Shown one piece after another: positions 7,342-15,029 of a DNA stretch of 64,000 bases. Made by a program: the position numbers and the translations under genes. The DNA is from Streptomyces sp. ISL-11 (lineage in GTDB: Bacteria > Actinomycetota > Actinomycetes > Streptomycetales > Streptomycetaceae), in assembly GCF_018614525.1 (NCBI RefSeq), contig NZ_JAGGOL010000029.1, forward strand, positions 124,001 through 188,000, given 5' to 3'. The stretch's first letter is position 1. Each line of letters opens with the position of its first letter. The notes under the pieces were generated by a model, which saw only the letters and a list, made by a program, of their open reading frames with translations, was not told the origin of the DNA and ran no database searches.

Positions 7342-8193
7342 ATGCCACCTAGGACCACACCCACCGAACGGCAGAAGCGGTTGGGGATCGAGCTCCGCAA
7401 GATGCGTATGGCAGCGGGGGTTTCGACCGATTACGCCGCCCGTCTGCTCGGTATCGACCGCACGAAGATCTCCAACATCGAATCCGGTGTGCGCGTCATT
7501 TCGCCTGACCGCCTCCGAACCTTGGCCACCAACTACGCCTGCACCGACGAACGGTACGTCGAGGCGCTCGTGGCCGTCGCGACAGAGCGCAAGCGTGGCT
7601 GGTGGGAAGAGTTCCGCGGAACCTTGCCGGCAGGGTTGCTGGACATCGCGGAGCTGGAGTGGCACGCGAAACGCGTACGCACGTCCCAGGTCATGCACCT
7701 TCCCGGGCTCCTTCAGACGGAAGAGTACGCCCGCGCGATCTTCGGAGGGGTGCTACCGCCCCTGCCCCGGCTCCAGGTCGAACTGCATGTGGCGCACCGG
7801 ATGCAGCGACAGCAGGTGTTCGACCGGGACGAGCCGCTGGAGTACGTGGGCTACATCCACGAGGCGGCGTTGCGCATGCTGTTCGGCGGTAAGAAGGTGA
7901 TGCTGGAGCAGCTGAACCACCTTCTGCTCATGTCCGAGCGCGAGAACCTCGTACTGCGGGTGGTCCCCGTCGAAACGGGGGCGTTCCCTGGTGCGGGGCA
8001 TGCGACGTTGTATGCGGAGGGGCCAGTGCCTCAGCTCGATACAGTGCAGCTCGATTCAGCAGGTGGCCCGTGCTTTCTGGACGTGATGTCCCAACTCGCC
8101 CAGTACAACGCCCATCTGGAGTGGATGGAACGCGCAGCCCTCAGCGTCGAGCAGTCGCGAGACTTCATCCGCACCATTAAGTCTGATCTCTGA
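7342..8193 (+). CDS. WhiJ-like regulator (XRE HTH plus DUF5753)
   Basis: Encodes 283 residues from ATG 7342 with AGGAAGGGGG upstream. The N-terminal XRE helix-turn-helix reads LRKMRMAAGVSTDYAARLLG, followed by IDRTKISNIESGVRVISPDR (residues 15-55). The rest is the DUF5753 (Scr1-type) domain, with KRGWWEEFRG, LEWHAKRVRTSQVMHLPGLLQ, and a C-terminal SAGGPCFLDVMSQLAQYNAH. Such proteins in Streptomyces (WhiJ and relatives) pair with a DUF397 partner and influence development or act like toxin-antitoxin regulators. A DUF397 gene follows 11 bp downstream. A truncated copy lies at 10225-10580. Confidence 0.92.
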   Translation: MPPRTTPTERQKRLGIELRKMRMAAGVSTDYAARLLGIDRTKISNIESGVRVISPDRLRTLATNYACTDERYVEALVAVATERKRGWWEEFRGTLPAGLLDIAELEWHAKRVRTSQVMHLPGLLQTEEYARAIFGGVLPPLPRLQVELHVAHRMQRQQVFDRDEPLEYVGYIHEAALRMLFGGKKVMLEQLNHLLLMSERENLVLRVVPVETGAFPGAGHATLYAEGPVPQLDTVQLDSAGGPCFLDVMSQLAQYNAHLEWMERAALSVEQSRDFIRTIKSDL

Positions 8194-8204
8194 GGAAGGC
8201 AGCC

Positions 8205-8396
8205 ATGAACGACATCACCTGGGAAGAACCCTTCTGCGGCGCAGGGAACAATTGCTTCCGAATAGGCACCGACGAGAGCGACAACGCCTACATCGCCGTC
8301 GCCGGCGCCGAAGATCACTACCTCACCGACACCCGCGAAGCCCTCAGAACCCTCATCCGCGACATCAAGGCCGGCAAAGCCGATCACCTGCTCTGA
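8205..8396 (+). CDS. DUF397 protein (BldB/WhiJ-partner family)
   Basis: Encodes 63 residues from ATG 8205 with GAGGAAGG upstream. It carries the DUF397 pattern, WEEPFCG..., then a strand with DNAYIAVAGAE, and LRTLIRDIKAGKADHLL at the end. It follows the WhiJ-like regulator by 11 bp, and in known modules the two products interact. A full-length copy at 10592-10783 differs at only four residues. Confidence 0.9.
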   Translation: MNDITWEEPFCGAGNNCFRIGTDESDNAYIAVAGAEDHYLTDTREALRTLIRDIKAGKADHLL

Positions 8397-8499
8397 GGAG
8401 ACCGGCTTCCGCGCATCAGGACAGGTCCGTGTTAGGCAGACGGCAGTCCGTGGTACCTCTCCTTCGGCCGTAGTCCTGGACAACCGGAGGAGTCGCCTG

Positions 8500-9006
8500 A
8501 TGCCCAGCGGGGACCGCGATGCGTCAGAGCGAGGCGTCGCTCATGAGGGCACGATCGGGCCGGCCGCTTTCAACGGCCATTACCGGACGGCGGGCAAGGA
8601 CGGCCTTCGCTGTGAACTCTCCCTGAACGGGGCTCACGCGTTCCACCGTATCGAGATTCACGAAGGTGCCGGCGCGGGCCGTGCCACATGGGGCAGGTGC
8701 GCTGTAAGCGGCACAGAAGTCCGCGTGAGGCTGGAGCCTGCCCCGCCGCCCACGCTTCCAGGGGTGGTCGCTCTCGGTCTTCGCCGGTTCGAGCAGACAT
8801 CCGTGATCGAGATGAGATTGACCGCCACCTACGACCGCACCCGCCGCCAGGTGCGCCAGCTGACAGCCGAGGATGGCACCGTGTATTCCCGGGTCCGCAG
8901 CGCCCCGGCCCGGGGGCCGCTCCCGCAGGCCCGGTTCCCGGCGCGCCCGCGGCTCGACGCGGAAGACCGGAACGACGGACCCGCCGGCGCTGACGTTGAC
9001 CAGTGA
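8500..9006 (+). CDS. Hypothetical protein, C-terminus possibly chimeric
   Basis: Encodes 168 residues from ATG 8500; CCGGAGGAG lies 8 bp upstream and supports the start. Residues 1-125 form a coherent beta-rich sequence (FNGHYRTAGKDGLRCELSLN, RIEIHEGAGAGRATW, LRRFEQTSVIEMRLTATYD, VRQLTAEDGTVYSRV). After that it becomes proline- and arginine-rich (ARGPLPQARFPARPRL) and ends close to the broken ATP-grasp remnant on the other strand, so the tail may be read out of foreign DNA. I do not recognise the family. The frame opposite is open over the same bases but looks non-coding below about 9005. Confidence 0.55.
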   Translation: MPSGDRDASERGVAHEGTIGPAAFNGHYRTAGKDGLRCELSLNGAHAFHRIEIHEGAGAGRATWGRCAVSGTEVRVRLEPAPPPTLPGVVALGLRRFEQTSVIEMRLTATYDRTRRQVRQLTAEDGTVYSRVRSAPARGPLPQARFPARPRLDAEDRNDGPAGADVDQ

Positions 9007-9574
9007 GGTGAGGGACAGGCGTGAGATACAGCCTGGGGAGTCGACGCCGAAGAGAAAGGGGGCGAGCACCGACTTCTTGTGCGCCAGATGGCTGGTGAAC
9101 GGGTTGACCATGACACATGCCCCGGCGGCCCAGGCGAGCGTCATCGGGTGCTCGGTGAGGGCGTGCCCGTAACGGGAGAGCAGATCATTGAGCACGACCC
9201 GCCGGAGGACGACGGTGACCGGACACCTGCGTCCGCCGGCGTCACACGTGTACAGCCCTCGCCCGATGTCGTAGTGCAGGTCGTCAGGCGTGCACACCAC
9301 CGCCGACACGCCTTGGCCGCGCAGTTCCGCCTGCAGCGCTTCGAACTCCCACCGGAAGCTGCGCTCCCAGTCCACGATGGCCACATGGGGCGCGCCACCG
9401 GTGCGCCAGGCGCTCACCAGCGAGTCGGCCAACCGTCGGAGCCCCGGAGCAACCTGTACGGCGTACTCACGGCTGAGCTCCTCCATCGCCGGGGTGCCCA
9501 GGTAGACATCGGCGAGCAGGTCCTGTGTGACGATCCCGCCGGGCTGTGGGAGGTGTACTCGACGAACGACACCC
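9005..9574 (-). pseudogene. Remnant of an ATP-grasp-like gene (frameshifted, both ends lost)
   Basis: Reading leftward, the frame starts with FVEYTSHSPAG, then must shift one frame near 9540 to continue IVTQDLLADVYLGTPAMEEL, HVAIVDWERSFRWEFEALQA, VVLRRVVLNDLLSRYGHAL, CVMVNPFTSHLAHKKSVLA and ends near LTSLV. That order (F-x-E-x-N/S-S-P-A-G; A-I-V-D-W; Y/L-R-R-V-x-x-N-x-L; N-x-F-x-x-x-x-x-H-K-K) is the one I know from glutathionylspermidine-synthase-like and circularly permuted ATP-grasp proteins. The 5' side is cut by the copied EF-hand fragment at 9575 and the 3' side runs into the 8500-9006 gene. It is decayed and not expected to work. Confidence 0.7.
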
Positions 9575-9690
9575 GCTGGACGCGGACGGTGACGGACGCG
9601 TCGACCGGGCCGATTACCTCCCCTCGATCCGCGCGCACGTCATCGGGGAGAGCTCTCCCGTGGGCGAGGCGCTCTGTACAGCAGGGGAAG
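9575..9690 (+). pseudogene. Copied 3' end of the EF-hand gene
   Basis: Bases from 9575 match 3635 onward almost exactly (CTGGACGC-GACGGTGACGG and on through TGGGCGAGGCGCT), covering the last EF-hand loop DADGDGRVDRAD and the C-terminal helix. The copy then has a 2-bp insertion (GCTCTGTACAGCAG against GCTGTACAGCAG) that shifts the frame. Nothing upstream resembles the first three EF-hands. It is a dead fragment lying exactly at the broken 5' end of the ATP-grasp remnant. Confidence 0.88.
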
Positions 9691-9732
9691 GGAGACGCCG
9701 GTCCGGCACTGAGATCCTGGCTTACGGCGTCG

Positions 9733-10164
9733 TCATGCGCAGGCGTCGGCGATCGCCGCGGTGTCCCAGTAGAAGGGGCGGACCTCGGCGATCCGGCCGT
9801 CTTTGACCTTGATCGTCTGGAGGATCGGGAAGGTGAGCTCGCGGCCGGTGGCACGAGCTCGGGCACGGACCCGCGTGAGAACCACCGCGGTCTCACCAGT
9901 GGCGAGGAACTCCTGCTCCACCATGTCGAACGACTCCCACGCCTGACTCATCGCGACGAAGAAGCGCTCCATGCCCGCGTGTCCCTGCCAGGTTCCGCCG
10001 TAGGGCAGGGCGGCGGCTTGATGCAGTACGACGTCGGGCGCGAAGAAGGGCGCGAGCAGATCGAACGGAGCCTCGCCCGGGCCTCCGGCCGCCAGGTACT
10101 CCGCCTCTGCCGCGTACATGCCGGTCAGGACGGTTACCGAGTCGGTGATGGGTGGAGTCGTCAT
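9733..10164 (-). CDS. SnoaL-like / NTF2-fold protein
   Basis: Encodes 143 residues from ATG 10164. The NTF2-like cone order is visible: an N-terminal helix with VTVLTGMYAAEAEYLAAGG, APFFAPDVVLHQAAALPYGG, W-Q-G-H-A-G-M-E-R-F-F, then TAVVLTRVRARARATGREL and TIKVKDGRIAEVRPFYWDT. The W.G..G...FF motif and R-P-F-Y-W-D-T end are typical of SnoaL-type enzymes and ketosteroid-isomerase-like proteins. The substrate cannot be inferred. It stands alone between copied fragments, and its 5' side touches the truncated WhiJ copy. Confidence 0.85.
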   Translation of the reverse strand: MTTPPITDSVTVLTGMYAAEAEYLAAGGPGEAPFDLLAPFFAPDVVLHQAAALPYGGTWQGHAGMERFFVAMSQAWESFDMVEQEFLATGETAVVLTRVRARARATGRELTFPILQTIKVKDGRIAEVRPFYWDTAAIADACA

Positions 10165-10224
10165 GCCGCAAGTGTGATCCGTTGAGACAGGTCGCGCTGG
10201 CGGCAATCGGACATCGAGTCGATC

Positions 10225-10580
10225 GTGCCGCCTCAGTGCTCGGTATCGACCGCACGAAGATCTCCAACATCGAATCCGGTGTGCGCGTCATTTCGCCTGA
10301 CCGCCTCCGAACCTTGGCCACCAACTACGCCTGCACCGACGAACGGTACGTCGGAGCTCTCGTGGCCGTCGCGACAGAGCGCAAGCGCGGCTGGTGGGAA
10401 GAGTTCCGCGGAACCTTGCCGGCAGGGTTGCTGGACATCGCGGAGCTGGAGTGGCACGCGAAACGCGTACGCACGTCCCAACTCGCCCAGTACAACGCCC
10501 ATCTGGAGTGGATGGAACACGCAGCCCTCAGCGCCGGGCAGTCGCGAGACTTCATCCGCACCATTACGTCTGATCTCTGA
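10225..10580 (+). pseudogene. Truncated copy of the WhiJ-like regulator
   Basis: From 10238 the sequence follows 7446 onward at a constant offset of 2792. At the 6-mer GTCCCA (10475-10480) it jumps to the part of the parent that starts with the second GTCCCA at 8088, and then continues to the same stop at an offset of 2387. The jump removes 405 bp (135 codons) in frame, taking out most of DUF5753. The N-terminal 33 or so residues, including the first HTH helix, are also missing, so DNA binding is unlikely. A frame stays open from 10152, but no good start is visible. It could at most make a short fragment that binds the DUF397 partner. Confidence 0.85.
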
Positions 10581-10591
10581 GGAAGGCAGCC

Positions 10592-10783
10592 ATGAACGAC
10601 ATCACCTGGGAAGAACCCTTCTGCGGCGAGGGAAGCGCGTGCTTCCGAATAGGCACCGACGAGAGTGACAACGCCTACGTCGCCGTCGCCGGCGCCGAAG
10701 ACCACTACCTCACCGACACCCGCGAAGCCCTCAGAACCCTCATCCGCGACATCAAGGCCGGCAAAGCCGACCATCTACTCTGA
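10592..10783 (+). CDS. DUF397 protein, second copy
   Basis: Encodes 63 residues, starting at the same distance (11 bp) after the truncated regulator as in the parent module. It differs from the product of 8205-8396 only in a short segment after PFCG (EGSA for AGNN) and in one Ile-to-Val change. The start, GAGGAAGG site and stop are all kept, and most changes are concentrated in one patch, so it may still be made. It may now act with the full WhiJ-like protein from the other copy. Confidence 0.85.
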   Translation: MNDITWEEPFCGEGSACFRIGTDESDNAYVAVAGAEDHYLTDTREALRTLIRDIKAGKADHLL

Positions 10784-10792
10784 AAGAGCACC

Positions 10793-11368
10793 TCATAGCG
10801 CCGAACACTCCTCGCACTCCCCGACCTTCTCCAGCTCGAACGTGATCCGCGTGTGCCCGTAGTAGCAGTCCGAGCCGTGGCAGTAGTCGAGGAAGTGCGT
10901 GCCCTCGCCGCCCGCCAAGCGGGGGTAGACGTACTCGGTGCCGACCGCCACGTCCTCATCGGCGCCGCTGTGGTCGCGGTCGCGGACGGATGCCTCCACC
11001 GTGAAGTAGCCGCCGTCGTCGTGACTGTCGGTCGGGATCAGCTTTTCGTTCCACAGTTTCCACTCCTCTCCCGGTCTCGGGCGGAGTTCCTCACCATTGC
11101 GGACCTTGTTGTCGGCGGCATTGTCATAGGAGCCGCTCCAGACGTACTGCCCGTCGAAGGCGACGCTGCCGTACAGGTCTCCGCCGTAATCCACCTCCTC
11201 GTCCGGCGCGTAGTCCCCGTTGTTGAGGATGACGATCTTCTTGATGGTCATGCGCCAGACCTCCGTGCCGCAGTCGTCCGCCGCGCTCGCCGTGCCGCTG
11301 CCGGTGAGGAGCGAGGAGATCAGGACGAAGAGCCCGGCAAAGGCCGTCAAACGTGGGCGTGTGTTCAT
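10793..11368 (-). CDS. Secreted protein of unknown function, partner of the CdtB-like gene
   Basis: Encodes 191 residues from ATG 11368, with GAGGAA upstream. MNTRPRLTAFAGLFVLISSLLTG and a cleavage site after GTASA form a signal peptide. The mature protein is acidic and aromatic (EVDYGGDLYGSVAFDGQYVW, GYFTVEASVRDRDHSGADED, HITFELEKV-like end) with Cys at the start (DDCGTE) and pairs near the end (YCHGSDCYYG, GECEECSAL), which suggests a disulfide-stabilised beta-sandwich. It lies 23 bp after the CdtB-like gene on the same strand, so the two are probably one transcript. It could be a carrier, receptor-binding or regulatory subunit; the sequence does not decide. Confidence 0.8.
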   Translation of the reverse strand: MNTRPRLTAFAGLFVLISSLLTGSGTASAADDCGTEVWRMTIKKIVILNNGDYAPDEEVDYGGDLYGSVAFDGQYVWSGSYDNAADNKVRNGEELRPRPGEEWKLWNEKLIPTDSHDDGGYFTVEASVRDRDHSGADEDVAVGTEYVYPRLAGGEGTHFLDYCHGSDCYYGHTRITFELEKVGECEECSAL

Positions 11369-11391
11369 AGGAGTTCCTCAAGCAGGAGCCA

Positions 11392-12279
11392 TCAGCTGAA
11401 CGTGAACAGGACCGGGAAATGGTCCGAATGCCCGCCGCCCCGCCGCCCCTCCGTGCGGGCCGTGCCGGTCAGCGGCAGCGTGTTGTTGACGACCGCGTAG
11501 TCGATCACGCTGCCGCTCGCGGGCCGGGTCGGTTCCCTGGGTGCGACCTGGGCGCCCGCACCGGCCGCCCAGTTGTCCGGCAGGCGGTTCCAGTCGCCGA
11601 CGGCCACCCACGGCCGGCCCGTGCCGGCCACCGCGCACTCGATGGCCTGGATGATGCGCGGCCCGTCCCAGCCCCCGCGCCCGCCGCCACCGGACTGTGG
11701 CTGCGCGGAGGCGTGCACCGTGAAGAACCACGAGTCGATGCCGGTCGGCAGGATGCCGAGCGCCGGACGTACGGACCCCCTGCGCGGTGCCGTGTCCCAG
11801 GCGATACGGACGTCACGGGCCCGCTGCGCCTCCGGGACGACCATGGCGAGGTCGACCCGGCCCACCGGCCCGGTCGAGGAGTCCGTACGCATCCAGTAGA
11901 GGTAGTACGTGCCACCCCGGCGGCCACCCGGCCGCCACGCGTACTCCGACGCCGTGTACCCGTTCCGCGTCCACGACCTGCCGGTCGCCATGGCCGAGGC
12001 CGGCGGGGCGCCCGCCTCCTGCAGTGCGAGGACGTGATTCGTCCGGGCCAGCGGGGCGACGCTCAGCGACCACTGGCACTCGCCGGAGGTCGAGGAGCCC
12101 TGCATGTTCCAGGTCTCCACCGAGTAGGACGTCAGAACGCGCGCCGTCGGGCCGCCGGCACGCAGGACCGGTGCGCCGCACGCACCAACCGTCCCCTCCG
12201 CCACTGCCGTCGGCCCCGCCACCGCGGCGAAGCACGCGACACCGGCCACGACCCACCGGCGGAGCACGCGAAGCCCCAT
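11392..12279 (-). CDS. Secreted CdtB-like nuclease (DNase I / EEP superfamily), putative toxin
   Basis: Encodes 295 residues from ATG 12279. VLRRWVVAGVACFAAVAGPTA is the signal peptide. The mature chain follows cytolethal distending toxin subunit B: VETWNMQGSSTSGECQWS, HVLALQEAGAPPASA (catalytic Glu), TYYLYWMRTD, GRVDLAMVV, WFFTVHASAQ (catalytic His), WVAVGDWNRLPDN (Asp and Asn), GSVIDYAVVNN and GGHSDHFPVLFTF (second His). All catalytic positions of the endonuclease/exonuclease/phosphatase fold are kept. Canonical CdtB nicks host DNA or dephosphorylates phosphoinositides and needs CdtA/CdtC or PltA/PltB for delivery; no such subunits are seen here. A second secreted gene follows by 23 bp. A general secreted nuclease is the main alternative. 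Confidence 0.85.
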   Translation of the reverse strand: MGLRVLRRWVVAGVACFAAVAGPTAVAEGTVGACGAPVLRAGGPTARVLTSYSVETWNMQGSSTSGECQWSLSVAPLARTNHVLALQEAGAPPASAMATGRSWTRNGYTASEYAWRPGGRRGGTYYLYWMRTDSSTGPVGRVDLAMVVPEAQRARDVRIAWDTAPRRGSVRPALGILPTGIDSWFFTVHASAQPQSGGGGRGGWDGPRIIQAIECAVAGTGRPWVAVGDWNRLPDNWAAGAGAQVAPREPTRPASGSVIDYAVVNNTLPLTGTARTEGRRGGGHSDHFPVLFTFS

Positions 12280-12407
12280 CGATCCCACCGCTCTCTCCGC
12301 AGGCAGCCGTGCGCTCCCGCCACGGCCGACGCTAAGTCGCCCGCCGGGCCCCGGCATCACGGGCGACGCCGTATGGGCAACGGGACCCGCATGAGGCACC
12401 CGCATCG

Positions 12408-12459
12408 TGGGTAACGCCTTACCCAGCCGGAACCGGCACCGGAACCGGCACCGGAACCG
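12408..12459. promoter_or_regulatory. Inverted repeat and 12-bp tandem repeat before the GH3 gene
   Basis: TGGGTAA and TTACCCA (12408-12425) form a 7-bp palindrome around CGCC. Directly after it (12427-12459) the unit CCGGAACCGGCA repeats about two and a half times. Both lie 25 to 76 bp before the beta-glucosidase start and behind the divergent CdtB-like gene. The palindrome resembles LacI-family sites in size; which regulator binds is not known. Confidence 0.45.
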
Positions 12460-12483
12460 AGCCCCGGTGAGGAGGCCCCGCAC

Positions 12484-14970
12484 ATGACCGACGGCGACCG
12501 CGCCCGCCACCGCGCCGTCGACGCCGCCCTCGCCGCCCTCGACCTCGACACCAAGGCCCGGATCCTGGCCGGCCAGGACATGTGGTCCCTCCCCGCCGTT
12601 CCCGCTGTCGGCCTGCGCTCCCTGCGGATGTCCGACGGGCCGGTCGGCGTGCGCGGTACGCGCTGGACCCCCGACGACCCCTCGCTCACCCTCCCCAGCC
12701 CCACCGCCCTCGCCGCCACCTGGGACCCCGCGCTCGCCCGCCGCACCGGGCACGTACTCGCGCAGGAGGCCCGCCGCAAGGGCGTGCACGTGCTGCTCGC
12801 GCCCACCGTCAATCTGCATCGGTCGCCGCTGGGCGGGCGGCACTTCGAGGCGTACAGCGAGGATCCGTACCTCACGGGCCGCATCGGCGCCGCGTACGTG
12901 CGGGGCGTGCAGGACGGCGGCGTCGCCGCCACCGTGAAGCACTTCGTCGGCAACGACGCCGAGACCGACCGCTTCACCGTCGACAACCGCATCCCCGAAC
13001 GCGCCCTGCGCGAGCTGTACCTGGCTCCCTTCGAGGCCATCGTCGCGACCGCCCGCCCGTGGGCCGTCATGGCCGCCTACAACCAGGTCAACGGCGTCAC
13101 GATGACCGAGCACGACCGCCTCCTCAACGGCGTGCTGCGCGCCGAGTGGGGATTCGACGGCGCCGTCGTCTCCGACTGGCTCGCCGCGCGCGACACCGCC
13201 CGCGCCCTGCTCGGCGGTCTCGACATCGCCATGCCGGGGCCGCGCGGCGTCTACGGGCCCGCCCTCGCCGAGGCCGTACGGAACGGGTCCGTGCCCGAGG
13301 ACGCCGTCGACACCGCCGTGCGACGGGTGCTGCTGCTCGCCGCCCGGACCGGCGCGCTCGACGGAGCCCCGCCCGTCGTCGGGAAGCCGCCCGCGCCCGT
13401 CGGCGGCGAGGCGCTCGCCCGCGAGATCGCCCGCCGCTCCTTCGTGCTCGTACGGAACGAGAACGACGCCCTGCCCATCGACCCCGCCCGCCTCACCCGC
13501 CTCGCACTCCTCGGGGGGCCCGCCCGGGACGCCCGTATCCTCGGCGGCGGCTCCGCGCAGGTGTTCCCCGCCCGGGTGGTCTCCCCGCTCGACGGGCTAC
13601 GGGCCGCGCTGCCCGACGGCGTCGTCACCTACGCCGTCGGCGCGGACCCGGGCGACGAACTCGACCCCGCGGGCTCCGGCTTCGACCTGCGCGCCGTCTG
13701 CCGGGACGCTGCCGGGCACGTGCTCGGCGAGGAACGGCTGCCCGGCGGATCCGTCCAGTGGGTGGGCGACTTCCCGGACGGGGTCGCGTACGACGCGCTG
13801 CACACGGTCGAGGTCACCGGCACGTTCACTCCGCGCGAGAGCGGCCCGCACACGTTCGGGACGCGAGGCGTCGGCGGGTTCCGGCTGGTGGTGGACGGGG
13901 AGGTGCTCTTCGAGGGCGAGCGGTCCGCCGACCACGCCGATCCCTTCGAGGCGTTCCTCGGTTCGCCCGCCGCGCACGGCACGGTCACCCTCCGGACGGC
14001 CGAGCCCGTCACCGTCGGCCTCACGCACACCGTGCCCAAGCCGGCGGACTCGCCCGTCGACGCCGTCGCCTTCTCCCTCCTGCACCGCGAGCCCGAGCGC
14101 GACGCCGACGAACTGATCGAGGAAGCCGTCGCCGTCGCCGCCTCCTGCGATGCCGCCGTCGTGGTCGTCGCCACCACCGAGCGCGTGGAGAGCGAGGGGT
14201 TCGACCGCGGCACCCTCGCCCTGCCCGGCCGGCAGGACGAACTCGTCGCACGGGTCGCCGCCGTCAACCCCCGCACGGTCGTCGTGGTGCACTCCGGTGG
14301 ACCGGTGGAACTGCCGTGGCGGCAGGACGTGGCCGCCGTACTGCTCGGGTGGTTCCCGGGGCAGGAGGGCGGGGCCGCGCTCGCGGACGTCCTGCTCGGG
14401 CTCGACGAGCCCGGCGGGCGGCTCCCCACCACCTGGCCGGCCCGCCTCGCGGACGCCCCGGTGACGGAAGTTGACCCACGCGAGGGTGAACTTACTTATG
14501 AGGAAGGTGTGTTCATCGGATACCGTGCCTGGGAGAAGGCGCGGGCGGTCCCGGCTTACGCCTTTGGCCATGGCTTGGGCTACACCGACTGGTCGTACGA
14601 GGCGCTGGACATTCGGAGCGAGGGTACTGATGTCCGGGTCACGGTCCGCGTCCGCAACAGCGGCGCGCGGTTCGGCCGCGAGGTGGTCCAGCTCTATCTC
14701 ACCGCTCCTCACGGCGGCGGGATCGAGCGTCCGGTCCGTCGGCTGGCCGGTTTCGCCTCCGTGGAGGCGGAGCCGGGCGGGACGGCCGAGGCGGTCATCG
14801 CCTTGGACCCCCGCGCCTTCGCCGTGTGGGACGAAGCCGCCACTGCCTGGCGGAACGTCCCCGGTACGTACACGGCCGAGGCCGGCCGCGGCATCGCCGA
14901 CCGCCGCCTGACCGCGCCCGTACGGCTCGACGGGATCGCGGGCCGACAAGACCGGGGCGGGGCCACCTGA
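12484..14970 (+). CDS. GH3 beta-glucosidase with PA14 insert
   Basis: Encodes 828 residues from ATG 12484, after GGTGAGGAGG. The GH3 (alpha/beta)8 domain comes first: LRMSDGPVGVRG, LLAPTVNLHRSPLGGRHFEA, TVKHFVGNDAETDR, and the nucleophile region AVVSDWLA with the catalytic Asp near 237. The second alpha/beta domain follows and is interrupted near residues 420-540 by a PA14-type beta domain (VTGTFTPRESGPHTFGTRGV) that in other GH3 enzymes shapes sugar recognition. The C-terminal fibronectin-III-like domain includes YGHGLGYTDWSYE-type motifs. There is no signal peptide, so it acts in the cytosol on imported oligosaccharides. No transporter lies nearby. Confidence 0.93.
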   Translation: MTDGDRARHRAVDAALAALDLDTKARILAGQDMWSLPAVPAVGLRSLRMSDGPVGVRGTRWTPDDPSLTLPSPTALAATWDPALARRTGHVLAQEARRKGVHVLLAPTVNLHRSPLGGRHFEAYSEDPYLTGRIGAAYVRGVQDGGVAATVKHFVGNDAETDRFTVDNRIPERALRELYLAPFEAIVATARPWAVMAAYNQVNGVTMTEHDRLLNGVLRAEWGFDGAVVSDWLAARDTARALLGGLDIAMPGPRGVYGPALAEAVRNGSVPEDAVDTAVRRVLLLAARTGALDGAPPVVGKPPAPVGGEALAREIARRSFVLVRNENDALPIDPARLTRLALLGGPARDARILGGGSAQVFPARVVSPLDGLRAALPDGVVTYAVGADPGDELDPAGSGFDLRAVCRDAAGHVLGEERLPGGSVQWVGDFPDGVAYDALHTVEVTGTFTPRESGPHTFGTRGVGGFRLVVDGEVLFEGERSADHADPFEAFLGSPAAHGTVTLRTAEPVTVGLTHTVPKPADSPVDAVAFSLLHREPERDADELIEEAVAVAASCDAAVVVVATTERVESEGFDRGTLALPGRQDELVARVAAVNPRTVVVVHSGGPVELPWRQDVAAVLLGWFPGQEGGAALADVLLGLDEPGGRLPTTWPARLADAPVTEVDPREGELTYEEGVFIGYRAWEKARAVPAYAFGHGLGYTDWSYEALDIRSEGTDVRVTVRVRNSGARFGREVVQLYLTAPHGGGIERPVRRLAGFASVEAEPGGTAEAVIALDPRAFAVWDEAATAWRNVPGTYTAEAGRGIADRRLTAPVRLDGIAGRQDRGGAT

Positions 14971-15029
14971 CGGGCTCCGCCCCTCCCTCGTTCACCGCTG
15001 CGGTTCCCTCGCCCGCGGCTCCGGCCCGC

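Noticed and set aside
8524..9004. Continuing the ATP-grasp frame down to 8524
   Set aside because: After LTSLV the sequence becomes low-complexity and lacks all later ATP-grasp motifs, while the opposite strand has a gene with a ribosome site.
12427..12459. Short tandem repeats as a CRISPR array
   Set aside because: The unit is 12 bp with no unique spacers, and no cas gene is present in the window.
12582..14474. A 630-codon frame inside the GH3 gene
   Set aside because: The product is an arginine- and proline-rich shadow; the other frame gives a full-length, motif-complete GH3 enzyme.
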